Below are positions 1-11,500 of a DNA stretch of 64,000 nucleotides, piece by piece. The stretch spans positions 1,798,001-1,862,000 of the forward strand of contig NC_091273.1 in assembly GCF_042100115.1 (NCBI RefSeq), given 5' to 3'. Position 1 is the first letter of the stretch, and each line of letters opens with the position of its first letter. The notes below the pieces were generated by a model. It worked only from the letters and a program-made list of their open reading frames with translations, did no database searches and was not told the DNA's origin. The translations under genes and the position numbers were made by a program. The DNA comes from Alternaria dauci (lineage: Eukaryota; Ascomycota; Dothideomycetes; Pleosporales; Pleosporaceae).

Positions 1-668
1 GGACAGCTCTATGTCTAGTTCAGTCGACTTGGAAGATGACACGCATGCTTCCAATTGGTGCCGCCTGCTGGGAGGGATAGGATTCGGAATTGTGAGATGC
101 AGAAGAAGCAATCACCTCGAGGCTCTGTTCTCACGTACTGCACGGCGGATAGAGATGTCGTCGTACCCTGCGAACATTTGGCGGCTTAGCTCCAGCGGAG
201 TTTCGGGGGTGCTGAGGCCAGGGGTCCAATCAGCCTCACACGGCCATGACGAAACACACGACAGGCTGTAGTCACGGTTGTCGGCAGAAATTCCTTAACG
301 TGTCTTCGTGTTGTTACAGACAAACGCAATGCCCATCTACTGTCGAGCCTACAACGCCCGTAATGCAAAGCTGCTATCTAATGTATACACTCCTCCAAAT
401 AGTCTTCAAACGCCCTCCAAGCGAGAAAAGACACGCTTTCCAAGGCCATCGTCGGACACCGGCTCGGCGAAACGCTGCTGCCCCAAGTGTCCGGGCTCCG
501 ACTCCGACCCAGAGCACACAGTGGATCGAAAGAAGCAGAGGTCCACATCTGCACTCAGTCTGCCCAAGTCGTTACTGTCGTTGCTGTAATGCTCCGTTGC
601 ATTGTAGGATTGCAAACCAGCGCGGACCAAGGTCTCACACCCTTCAAAGTACTCGAATACTGCGACGA
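1..668. other. gene-free stretch, 3' flank of ANP1
   Basis: Only short overlapping open frames on both strands with no recognisable motif or plausible splice structure. It lies downstream of the mannosyltransferase gene, which ends at 669, and probably holds its 3' UTR plus intergenic DNA. I see no gene here. Confidence 0.5.
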
Positions 669-2227
669 CTATGACTGCCCGCCCTCCTTCTTCTCAGCTG
701 GCGTCTCTGCGTTGGTGTCTGCCTTGTGCGACTCCTCTTTCGCTGCCGCTTCTTGTTGCTTCTTCTTTTCAGCTGCTGCCTGTTCCTCGTTCTTTGCTTG
801 CTGAACCATGTCCTGGACGGCTGCCTTTTCTTTTTCCCAGTCACTCTTCTTTTCGTCAAAATTGTCCTTGATCTTGGCCTCCTTGGCCTTCTTCGCCTCT
901 TCCTCGGCCTCTTTCGCCTTGCGCTCCTTTTCCATTTCCTCCATGTGTCGGATGTCGTCGACACTGGGCTCGTAAAGATGCCAGATAGTGTAGTGGGGAA
1001 GACCGACGACGGAGAACTTCATGCGCTTGGCCATCTGCAATGTGTTAGCGCGATAGCAGGGTAGGACGTGTGGTAGCTTACCTTGCCGAACCCTTCTGTT
1101 TCAGCATGCTTCTCAAAACTGAATGCAGGGAAGTGGACACCAGAACGGAAGACCTTGGCTTTCGCAAGAATACTGACACCACCAACTCCATCAATCTCCA
1201 TCTCCATGTCTGGGTCACCGTAGGGGTCGCGGAGGTAGGCCAAATGCGGGCGCCAGGTAGCGTACTCTGCGTAGCCTTCTACAATGACTGCATCCTCATC
1301 GAGCGTGTCGGCGAGAGCGAGGGCAGTCTCAGATTCTTGCCAGGAGTTCAGGTCGTATGGCTGTTCTCCGCCAAGCCAATCCGGGAGTGGTCGCCAGACA
1401 TCTGAGTGACAGGTTAGCAATCTACACTTGCATTAGATATGACTGTGCGTACTGGGGACGATGACATCCTTGTTGTGCCGCATCAGATCTTCCAGAATAG
1501 TGAACGGAGCAGTCTCCACATCCACATCTCTCCAGTATACCCAGCTGTGTGTTGGCCGTAGCGCAGCACTCAGCAGCCAGTTTCGGGCCTGTGCCATTGA
1601 CTTTCGGCGGCTAGCCTGTGCCGCGAACCCGTGTCGGCTCTCGACATCTTGGTTGACCTTTTGTCCAAAATCCTTCTCCATGATCGAGATCTCGCCAAAT
1701 TGCTGCTTGGGGTCCGGGTTGGCCTGTAGCTCCTCTAACTTCTCCGTCAAGAGCGAGATGGTGTTATCCTTGGAGTCTCCAACGAGGAAGGCCAGGTCAA
1801 TGAGGTTGTGGGGATATGTGAGGTTCTTCAAATGGCCAAAGAACATGGGTAGATGCGGAGCCGCGTCTCGCAATGGAGCGCACAACAGGATGCGCTCCTC
1901 CCTCTCCCAGCCCCTCGCCGTCCCCTGCACATTGTTCAAGTCGTAGTATCGCACCGTCTCGAGTTGCGCATCGTCGTTCGAGGTGATCAAGCTGAGAGGC
2001 CCGGAACCCAGGTTCGGTCGCAGGTCGGGGAAGAAGAAGAATAAGGTGATCAAGAACAGCGACCCCAGAAGCAGCAAGCGCTGTATCAGTGTTCTCCGCC
2101 GTCTGAGCGCAGGCTGTGATCGCGGTTGGAATCTGGAGGTGCAGCAAAAGTCAGAATCGTCACCGTTTGTGTCGGAGTCTTGAGGGAGACGCGGGTTGAG
2201 ATGCTGCGCGATAGTGGCGCCGTGCAT
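669..2227 (-). CDS. anp1: ANP1-type mannan polymerase II subunit (GT62)
   Basis: Golgi alpha-1,6-mannosyltransferase of the Mnn9/Van1/Anp1 family, which extends the N-glycan outer chain as part of a mannan polymerase complex. Three exons (2227-1453, 1401-1082, 1034-669) give 486 aa. The introns are 51 and 47 nt. The protein is type II: a basic cytosolic tail is followed by a signal anchor at about residues 50-66, then the GT62 domain. The domain carries the metal/nucleotide-binding acidic block RDVDVE and, across the first splice, VIVPNVWRPLPDW, which supports that junction. The third exon ends in a highly charged Lys/Glu/Ala-rich helix, then a short tail. The start at 2227 was chosen because upstream sequence in the same frame looks non-coding. 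ANP1 rather than MNN9 or VAN1 is a judgement from memory of the sequence after the splice. Confidence 0.9.
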
Positions 2228-4106
2228 CGTGGGTGGTGGACCTACTTGTGAGGCTGGATGGAAAAGGTGCCCCCTCCCTGCGAGGGATATGCCCCGTTGG
2301 AAAAGGCATGGCGGTGCATTTTCCCTTTCGCCGTTGAATGTAAGGGCAACATTCAGAGAGTTGAGTGTCAGATGTGAATTGCTCCTTGGAGACCCCCGGT
2401 CACCGAAGACCCGCCAGATCACCCAGTTGCTGAACACGGTACTGCCACCCAGTCGCTGCTGCTCTCGACCGAGATGGAATGCCGCTGCACAGAGTAATTG
2501 CGACGTAGGGTAGTCCAATACAGGCGCTCAGATGGCGAATCGCGTGCGTTCGGGAGTGTTGCGCGTCTTTGATAACCTCCGTGGTAGGGCTTGGCCGAGG
2601 ATTTGTTCGCTAAGGCCACGGTAACGTCCAGACGGTTGCTGATGGCTGACTGGCGTCTGCACGGATATGGCCGAATCAATCGACTCGACGCGCAAGGCTG
2701 ACGAGATGCACAATAGTTGTCGTTCAAGTGCTGACACCTTGCAAGGTTCCCGAGGCGTGAGGCCAAGCCAAGCCACCTAGTATGGCCGTTTCAGACTGGT
2801 AGAGCAATGATGTGCAGGAGCACCTTTCCCCGCCTGAGCAGCGAATGGAATCCGTGCCTCGACGGGAGTAAGCGTCGACATTCGTATTCTACTTATTGCA
2901 CACGCGTTGTTCGCACACGAGGGACTGCGGTAGGGTCAGGGAGTGGGCGGTTGGCATATCCTTCACTTGAACAAGGTGTTGTGATTGAGAAATTGAATGA
3001 ATGCAATTATAGTTCCTATCTACAATTATTCTAACCACAACGTGGACTATACGAAACCCGGTTCTTCCTAACAATCTAAGCGCTGTCAGCAATATTCAAA
3101 CAGCCGCGTGGTAATGCTATAACAGTTTTTCTGCTCAGAAAGCCGTGTTAAATCATCCCCCATCGCCTGGCCTCAGGTCACGGCAGCCCAAGACGGATTA
3201 CTGCGACTTTTGGCTCAAAGACCACAATTACGCGGCGCTGGACGAGCCAACAGTGCAACTCCACAACCCGTCATTCCAGCCAGGGCTGGTAGGGTGCGGG
3301 AGGGTGACCCGGCGACAGATGTCGTTGAATGGATAGACTAGTTTTCCTCCTTGCGAACATGTTGGGGGGCGGGGTGCTTACCATAAGTAGGCATGCAGTG
3401 TGCGAGGCCGGAGTGAGCATCTGGTTGCAAAGTCAGCAAGATCCTTCAATGATTGAAGTGAAGAATCGAGTGTGGAGAGTTATATCAGACAAAGGTAAGC
3501 GGTATGAATTTTCTTCAAAGAGATTCAGTAGCAGAACTGAAATGATACGATCATCATATAAGGCGTAAGCGAAGTAGGAGATCAGGACTTACCATAGATC
3601 AGTCAAAGCTTGAAACGCTGCAGGTTAGCGACAATGTGGTGACTAGAGGCATGCTGGCGCATTCATCATACGCCCATGTCTCACGCCGGGTGATCGCGAC
3701 AACGATGACATGCTTAGACTGTTGGAGAGAGCCGTCCTCTTGCGCGATACGCTTCGATCCTGAGCTGCATCTAGACTGGAGTTAGCCAGAGTCGCATAGT
3801 CTTTTGCAAATGCAGAAGCTTCGAATGTGAGATCAGAGGGTGGTGCATGTGTTCATAGCTCATCTGAGATCGCAAGAACTATTTCAAGGGTATCATCAAT
3901 GAAAGGGAGAGGGATAGGTGGGCGTGTGTCAACGTACCTTGAGCGCGGATGTGAGGTAAGGAAAGAAGATTGAACCGGACGCGCAGGAAAATTGAACTTG
4001 AGGGTCACGAACTCTTGGCGGGTCCGTGCTTAGTCATCCACTTTTCCGAACGCCATGAAATCATCCGCAAGCACAGCGCGTTTATCCCAACGCAGATACA
4101 AGCACA
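2228..4106. other. gene-free stretch between divergent ANP1 and MTR3
   Basis: About 1.9 kb between two divergent starts. Open frames are short, on both strands, and resemble no family I know. Possible splice-like motifs occur (for example GTAAGC near 3494), but I could not assemble a coding chain. Treated as promoter, UTR and intergenic DNA. Confidence 0.45.
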
Positions 4107-5216
4107 ATGAACGCCGACAGAAGACGAAACAATGCGCCCAGCGGCGGGACCAGTGCGCCCGTGTTTGCGCGAACGATCAGAGAACCGCAGTACCTGGAGA
4201 GATTGAGACCGACAAGGTCAAGAGGCGCGAACGAGCTTCGCAGGATCTGTAAGTGCCCGAACTGCTTCTTGGTCCTTGTGTGCGCGCAATGAGAATGGTT
4301 GAGCCTCTCATATATAACTGGGGATTCCCTGTCATGTGGCACGCCATGCTTGTACGTTCTACCTCTAAACGGTACAACAGTTCTCCAAACATCCATTATA
4401 CCTTCCGCGTCGGGCTCTGCCTACCTCGAGATACCTTCTTCCTCCCCTGCGACCAAATCGACGCTCATCCCGCCCACCTCGTCGCTCAAGATCACTGCTT
4501 CTATCCAAGGCCCCAAGCCTCTTCCCCGCAGCGCGCCGTTCAGTCCATCGCTCTTGCTCACGACCACCGTCAAGTTCGCCCCGTTTGCGACACGTCAAAG
4601 GCGAGGCTACATACGCGATGCGGCAGAGCGTGATCTGGGTGTTCACCTGGAGACTGCACTCCGGGGGGTCATCATCGGAGAGAGATGGCCGAAGAGCGGA
4701 GTCGAAGTAGTGGTCACCATCCTGGAAGGTGATGAAGACGGCTGGTGGGGAGACTCTGCAGACGAAAAAAGCGCAACCGGAAGTGGATGGGGTCTTTTGA
4801 ACGTGTTGTCAGGGTGCATAACAGTCGCCAGCGCGGCCATAACAGACGCCGGCATAGATTGCGTGGATGTAGTGTGCGGAGGTGTCGCTGCAATCACACG
4901 CAATCCCGAGTCAACACAACAGCAGGACTTGGCTAGGATACTTGACCCCTGTCCAGCAGAGCACAGGGAAGTCGTCGCTGCATGTGTAGTCGGCTACCTG
5001 GCTTCGAGAGACGAGATCACAGAGATATGGATGAAGGGCGACGTCGGCTCAGATCCTGATGCGTTGATCGAGGGAGCCACACACGCGGCTGTGGGCAGTC
5101 TCGCGGTGGTCAAAGAGGTCTTGCTGGAAGCGCTTCAAGCCAAGTTCCAAGGCCAGATCGAGGGGGGCGAGAGCGGGCTGAAGAGGAAGACACGAGATGT
5201 GGACATGACAGGATGA
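4107..5216 (+). CDS. mtr3: Exosome complex subunit MTR3 (RNase PH fold)
   Basis: One of the six RNase PH-like proteins that form the catalytically inert ring of the RNA exosome, which processes and degrades RNA 3'-to-5' in nucleus and cytoplasm. Two exons (4107-4248, 4381-5216), 325 aa. The start MNADRRRNNAP is typical of fungal Mtr3. The 132-nt intron joins ...NELRRI to FLQTSIIPSASGSAYLEI, the characteristic beginning of the RNase PH domain, so the splice is well supported. The domain fills residues 48 to about 290, followed by a short basic/acidic tail. A longer open frame from 4299 runs through the intron and should not be used. It is divergent from ANP1 across 1.9 kb. Confidence 0.9.
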
Positions 5217-6457
5217 GAGTAAGTGTGAGAGAGCTGGCTACAACGCTTCAGCGTCACAGTTTCCACCGTACAAGTCAGACAAACGTCAAGTCACTTGCAG
5301 CTCAACGGCCGTCAGGACATTGTCTTGGCTGAACCTGGCTGTTGCTCGTCGTTCAGGCTCCGGGACGTGTATGGAACGTGACGTCGCCCACATGGCGTTC
5401 TCAAAATGCATACCTTCGGCTTTCACGACCGCCGTGGCACGACAAGCTCATGCATGTGGGTCTTGGAACCAAGCCATGCGGCTAAGAGGACCCACATGTG
5501 TCCACCTGTAGGACTAAGTAGACGTGGAGCCCAAGTGCAGAGATTATCTCTGCCAACGACATATGAATGAGTCTGCGTTACGATGAGGCTTGATGCCGAA
5601 CCAATCTACCTTGTGATTGACCTTGTAACATTCCCCTAGAGAAATGTCCTCAAGTACTATGCGCGCCACATTTCCGTCCCGCATGTGCAGCAAACATTGC
5701 CAAGATGCATATCGGAGTTTAGATGGAATGATTGGCGCGCAGATACAAAAAGTGGCTGGGGCGCACCAATCCCTGCCATCTGTTTGGAGAATGGCGTCAT
5801 GATCCTTCTGTCAAAAGTCCAACACGGCTCGCGAATTGGACGTGTCCCTGTTACCTTTTTGGGACAACCTTGGAACAAGAAGACACAAGCTCATCGGTAA
5901 AGCCAGGACATGTTCTCGGCCCACTCGGAGCACGCTAAACCTGGCACCTTCAGAGCCTTCTGCGCGGGCCGCATTGGCAATGGCAGCGGCGCAGGGCCTG
6001 AGGTCATCTCATTTCTGCTATCGTGAAAGTAGTCCTTACCCACATGGGACAGGCAGTAAGCACACCTTCCCAAAGCATCACGTCCAACGGCCGCTGCCTG
6101 CTTGCAGCCGGCAAGAAGCAGACATGTCTTTGCGTTCTGCTTCCTGGCTCCTTGTCCCTTTCTCCTCTGCATCCACTTTTGGTCACTTTGGTCCTATCTT
6201 TTCCCAGCGGACTAGCTGTATGCATGCCGTTCGTTTTTTCGCGCTCGAATCACAGTACAGTAGCCGGCAAGCGATTCCGTCTTAGCTGTCCTCCGCGGCC
6301 AAGGTCCTCTGCAGCTAGTCTTGGTGCATAACACTGCGATACCAACACGAGCAGATAACCAACGGGTTATAAGGCTTGACAGTAGTCGTAGCAATCTCCT
6401 GGACATTGCCAGGTCTCTCGTTTCACGGTCGTTGTCAGAAAACAGTCGTATATTGAA
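5217..6457. other. gene-free stretch, upstream of GH72 gene
   Basis: About 1.2 kb between MTR3 and the GH72 gene. The part nearest the GH72 start (about 6120-6250) is CT-rich, as is common in fungal promoters. Short open frames on both strands show no recognisable family. Nothing else seen. Confidence 0.45.
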
Positions 6458-8034
6458 ATGCCTTCTGTACGTCCGTCTCTCGAGCATGAAACCCATGTTC
6501 CCTGCACCTGGACAACGCTAAATCCATCTTCCTAGTTCACTCGCGCGGTCACGCTGCTCCCCGCGCTCTTCTCGACGATCGCGTATGCCGTCCATCCCGT
6601 TGAAGTCCGCGGACAGGACTTTGTCGACACCGTCACGAACAAGCGGTTGATGATCATTGGTGTTGACTACCAGCCTGGAGGTCAGGAAGCATACCAGCCC
6701 TCAAACAGCGAGGACGCTCTCACAGATGCCGATGTCTGTCTGCGAGATGCCACGCTCATGCAGAAGTTGGGCGTGAATACGATCCGCGTCTACAACCTCG
6801 ACCCTTCGCTGGACCACTCCAAATGCGCCTCAATCTTCAATGCTGCCGGCATCTACATGATCCTCGATGTCAACTCGCCCTTGCCAGGAGAGAGCATTAA
6901 CCGCGAGGCACCGTGGACTTCCTACAACAGCGATTACCTTACCCGTGCGTTTGGCATCGTCGAGAACTTCAAGGGCTTTCCCAACACCTTGGGCTTCTTC
7001 TCTGCGAACGAGGTCATGAACGACTTGTCCACGGCGGAGTTTAACCCTCAGTACATCCGGGTACGTTCAGACCGTGTAGCCAACCTCACCAACCCTCCAA
7101 GCTAACAAAGACACAGGCTGTTCAGCGTGACATGAAGAACTACATCAAGAACCACGCCGACCGCACCATCCCAGTCGGCTACTCTGCTGCAGACGTCCGC
7201 GAGATCCTGCAAGACACCTGGGCGTACATGCAGTGCGTACACGAAGAGGATGCGTCGGCCTCTGACTTCTTTGGTCTCAACTCCTACAGCTGGTGCAATG
7301 GCGACAACTACCAGACTTCAGGCTACGATGGCTTGGTCACCATGTTCGCCAACTCTGCCATTCCTGTCTTCTACAGTGAATATGGCTGCAACCGAGTTAC
7401 TCCCCGTGAGTTCGACGAGGTCCAAGCGCTTTATGGAGACCAGATGCGAGCGCTCTCTGGCGGCCTCGTCTACGAGTACTCCCAGGAGGAAGCAAACTAC
7501 GGCCTGGTCGAGATCGAGCAAGACGGCTCTGTCAGGCTTCTCAAGGATTTTGATAACCTCCAAGACCAATTCAACCAGCTCGACATCAGTTCTCTCGAAT
7601 CAACCAATCCTCAGTCTATCGAGATCCAAGCCCCCGATTGCGACACCAGCCTCATAACCGCGCAAGATTTTAGCAAAAACTTCACGATTCCGGCCGTCTG
7701 CCCTGGCTGCCAGGACCTCATTGACAACGGCATCGAGAATCCACAGAACGGGGCGCTGGTGGACGTTGGCGACCGGAACGTCAAGCAGACTGTCTACGGC
7801 AGCAATGGCCAGCAGATCAATGATCTGTCGCTCAACGTTCTATCGGACGATGGGTCTAACACACCCAGCGGCGAGAACACGAGCCCCAACGGCACTCCAA
7901 GCTCCAGCGATGACAACCCTAGCCAGACCGGGGACGCTGCGCAGCCTTCAGAGACAGAAGGGGCAGCATCGCACATTGCATCCAGCTGCACCGCTGCTCT
8001 GGTGGCTGTTTTCCTATGTGCGCTCTTCTTGTAG
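6458..8034 (+). CDS. GPI-anchored 1,3-beta-glucanosyltransferase (GH72, Gas/Gel)
   Basis: Cell-wall enzyme that cleaves beta-1,3-glucan and transfers the new end to another chain, elongating wall glucan. Three exons (6458-6466, 6536-7060, 7117-8034), 483 aa. Exon 1 is only nine bases (MPS). It is supported by a clean GTACGT...CTAG intron that joins it to FTRAVTLLPALFSTIAYA, completing a signal peptide of about 21 residues. The GH72 catalytic pair is visible: Glu162 in FFSANEVMND (acid/base) and Glu266 in VFYSEYGCN (nucleophile). No Cys-rich X8/CBM43 module follows, so this is the short subfamily. The C-terminus is Ser/Thr/Pro-rich from about residue 410 and ends in a hydrophobic GPI-attachment tail (SSCTAALVAVFLCALFL). 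Confidence 0.93.
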
Positions 8035-8568
8035 TCACCATACATGCGTATGGTTAGGCTAGACGCGCTTCGGTAGAGATATTGTGACGAACTTGGAGTG
8101 GCAGCAAAGCATCATACAATACTTCCGTTCGGGAAGCTATCATTTGCGTATTTATGAACTGCGAGTTCGAACGACTGGAGGACCTAATGACGCTCTGATT
8201 CTTGTACAAAGTTAGGATGAATATACCCTTGTTACACTGTGGAAGCTATCAAGGCTTTTTCAGGCTGTGCTTCCAAAACATGTCCTGAGGGTGTTGGCAG
8301 GTTTCGCAATGATCGCCGCAAATGTGGCACGTGGTATTTGTCTATGGGACAAGTCCCAATCGCTATCGCTTTTGTCGTCTACCTTACCGCTTGCAAGAAG
8401 CATGAACCGCTGGTTCAAGGTTTAAAATATCGTTGATCATTTTTGTCTAGTTGGTGCCGTGAAGCTGCCACGAGCATAAGAGCATGCAGAAACACTGGCT
8501 ATGCAACCTATATGAGCCTGTGGTGCCCAGCATTTGTCTCAAGCCATCACATATTTCGCCCCGATGGT
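8035..8568. other. 3' flanks of GH72 and DCL1, no gene seen
   Basis: Between two convergent genes. Only short random frames; probably the two 3' UTRs. Confidence 0.5.
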
Positions 8569-11500
8569 CTAGATACTCGGACCCATCGCTTCCTTCATCC
8601 GCTCTGCCTCTGCTTTCAGTACCGCTCCATCCTGCTCGCCCTCGCCCTCTCCCTCGTACACGCAATCACAGCCATACTTCTTCCGAAACTCATAGGGCGG
8701 AAGCCCGTCCAATTTCTCCAATGCTGCCTGGCTAGCCCTGACACGCGCGTACCTCCCGCTCTGACCCAATGTGTGAAAGACCACCTTCCCGTGGATCATG
8801 ATCATAGCAGCGATGGCCTTGCCTTTACCAGGAATGAGCGTGTCCGTTTCCATGGCAGCCATCCGCCAGTCGTTGCAGCCAAAGGCGATGAAGAGGAGGC
8901 GACTGAGACGTGTGGTGGGATGGTTGGAGGCGAAGTTCTCATAGGTGTCGAGCGTCATATCCTCAAAGAAGGGCTTGAGATGCATGTCGAAGAAATCCTG
9001 CACGACGCTGAAGTCAAACTCCGCATCCACGAAGATGGCTGCAGTATATGCCTCAATTACATCGGCCAGGCACTTGGGCGGTTCGCTGATGGTCACCCAG
9101 TAGTCGACAGCACCACCCGCTTCCCTCTCGGCTTCCTTGGCTTCCAGGACGTATTGGCGGATTTGGGCGCTCAGGATCGCAGTATTTTGTTTGATATGAA
9201 CATGCCAACCCAGCTTGACACATACCGCGCCTAAGAATTTATTGGATACCATGGGCGTCTTGTGTTCAGTGAGCCACTGGGGGTCCTTGTCTGGATACTT
9301 GTAGTAGAGATGCATGATGAACGCCATGTCGAGGAGAGAGTCGCCTGGAGGCGAGAAAATGGGGTCAGTGTATGTGAATATATATCATGAAGGGAAACAT
9401 ACCTAGAAATTCGAGACGTTGGTAGTTGGGTATGTTCTCATACATGTACGGGTATGACGGGTGAGCAAAGGCCGATCGGAGCAGGCGAGGGTACTTGAAG
9501 TGGTACGGATGCTTCATCTCAATCTTGCGAGCAGTGTCAAGCATCACTGCGGTGGCGTCCGCGATCTGGTACTTTGGCTTCTGGTAAGCGTCATGATAGT
9601 CCGACCATCGCGACATCAGATGATCCTGGCTGTTGGCAAAGAGCTTGACAGCTTTGACAGCTTCGTCCCAGTCGCTGGGGTTCCAGCGTCCGGCCCTATA
9701 GTGCTGTTGGAAAGCAGCACCGATAAAGGCCTCGCAAACGTCCGCTACACTCTTGTCGCCCAGGTTGTGCGTGAGTTTAAGCCAATCGTCTTCGCTCTTC
9801 TTCAGACCTTTACCTTTGAGGAGCTTGAGCCCTTCAGGGTACCATGTGCGCCTGCACGAGTTAGTTCGTTGGGAGCAGCTCAATGAGAACAACTACACAC
9901 CGCGAGAACGAATCGGTACGAATATAGCTATAGAGCTGAATATCCCGCTCGGTTCCGTCCGCAGAAACCACTTTCTTCTTGCCCACCGCCGTCTCCATCA
10001 GGTTTTTGTTGCAGAGCATTTTCATGCGGCGGACGTGGAACTCGAACTCGTTCTCGTCTGGCTGTTGCACGAACACCGAAAGAGACGTAGCCATCTTGAG
10101 GAAGCAATCTCCGAGAAATTCGAGACTGGGTTGTTAGTGGGCAGTTTCATGTGTAGGACAAATACTAACCGTTCATAGTTCGGGCCCATTCCGCTCTTAA
10201 AATTGATTTTCTCCTCTCCATGCTCTTCGGAATTGTCAGAGTCTTTGGTCAGAGCCTCCAGGGCAAGCGCTGGGCTGACATTGAGATCTAGAGCTTTGCA
10301 GGCGTCCAAAGCAATGAGGTAACTCTCAAATCGATGGATGATGGCCGGGAGGACGTAGCACGTGACTACAAATGGTGTTGCGAGCTACATCATTAGTATT
10401 TCTGGATACGTGATGGATCTCTGGATGCTTACATTAGAGATGTGTAGAGGCTCGGGACAAACGTATGTCTTGAGGTTGTCGAGCTCGCCTTTCTCTTTAT
10501 CTTCGACACGTGCAAGATGATTGCGGCGGAAGGGGATCTTTTCGACCTCAAGGACGGGCTGTGACTGATTCCACCTTGAGATATCCCTGCTCTTTGCCCA
10601 CTTGCTGTCACTGTAGTCTAAGATGCTGTCCATAAATCTGTGCCCACTACGAGGTAGGTGCTTGGGCACCGGATCTTGTGGCTTGAGGTGTGTGGCAAGG
10701 CGGTTTGAGTAGTAACGTCGGCCTCCATTCATAGGGTCTACGAAGTACCGATCTAATAGGTCCTCAGGAACGGTTTTCGGTGTCCACCTCCACGTAGGCT
10801 CCTCATAGACCTTGTGAATCTGTTCCATATCCAGAATTTGATCGAGGGCGGTGATGGAGTGCAGAGAGGACATCTTGGCAAGCTGTACCGGGACAACCCA
10901 ATAGGATATCTTCTTGGCATCTTTCTCATACTGCTTGTTGTAGATGTCCTCGTATATGCGCAAAGTAAAACCTGTGAGGATGTCGATTGTTGTCGCTGAC
11001 ACATCTAGCGGAGTTGGAGAGGATTGGGAGACGACATTAGAGGGCCTGCAATCAGTGAGATAAACGGGGAAGGTTGGCATTTGTGGGAAAGGAACGCGAG
11101 TAAGGAGCCCCATGGGTTGATGAGGCCGATCCAAACCCGCGTCAAGATCGATGACAGTGAGATAGAGACACGTCGGGGCGACTCCACGCCCGACCTTCCA
11201 GAACTCCGGCTTGATCAGCATGGAGTACATGCCTTTCTTTTTCTCGCTGAGTGCTAACAATGCATTTCTTCCGGCAGGTAGGCTCTTGTAGGTCGTAGGC
11301 AGTAAATTATCGTCGAGATAGCCTTTTTTGTACAGCTCGAGACATGCTTCGAAAGCGGCTGAGCATTTTGCAATTGCTTTCTTGCTCTGAATGTCACCAA
11401 CGACTGAAACAACAGGTGAATGATCCGGTAGCATTACCTCGCAAACAAAACCTGTCCGCTGCGGATCCAGGGCATCATAATTGACTTGAGGACTGATGAC

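Noticed and set aside
644..964. 106-codon Arg-rich minus-strand frame
   Set aside because: It is an out-of-frame shadow of the Lys/Glu-rich third exon of the mannosyltransferase.
8160..8200. GAGTTCGAAC, a tRNA T-loop-like sequence
   Set aside because: No A-box at the right distance and no cloverleaf could be drawn; no tRNA gene was found anywhere in the window.
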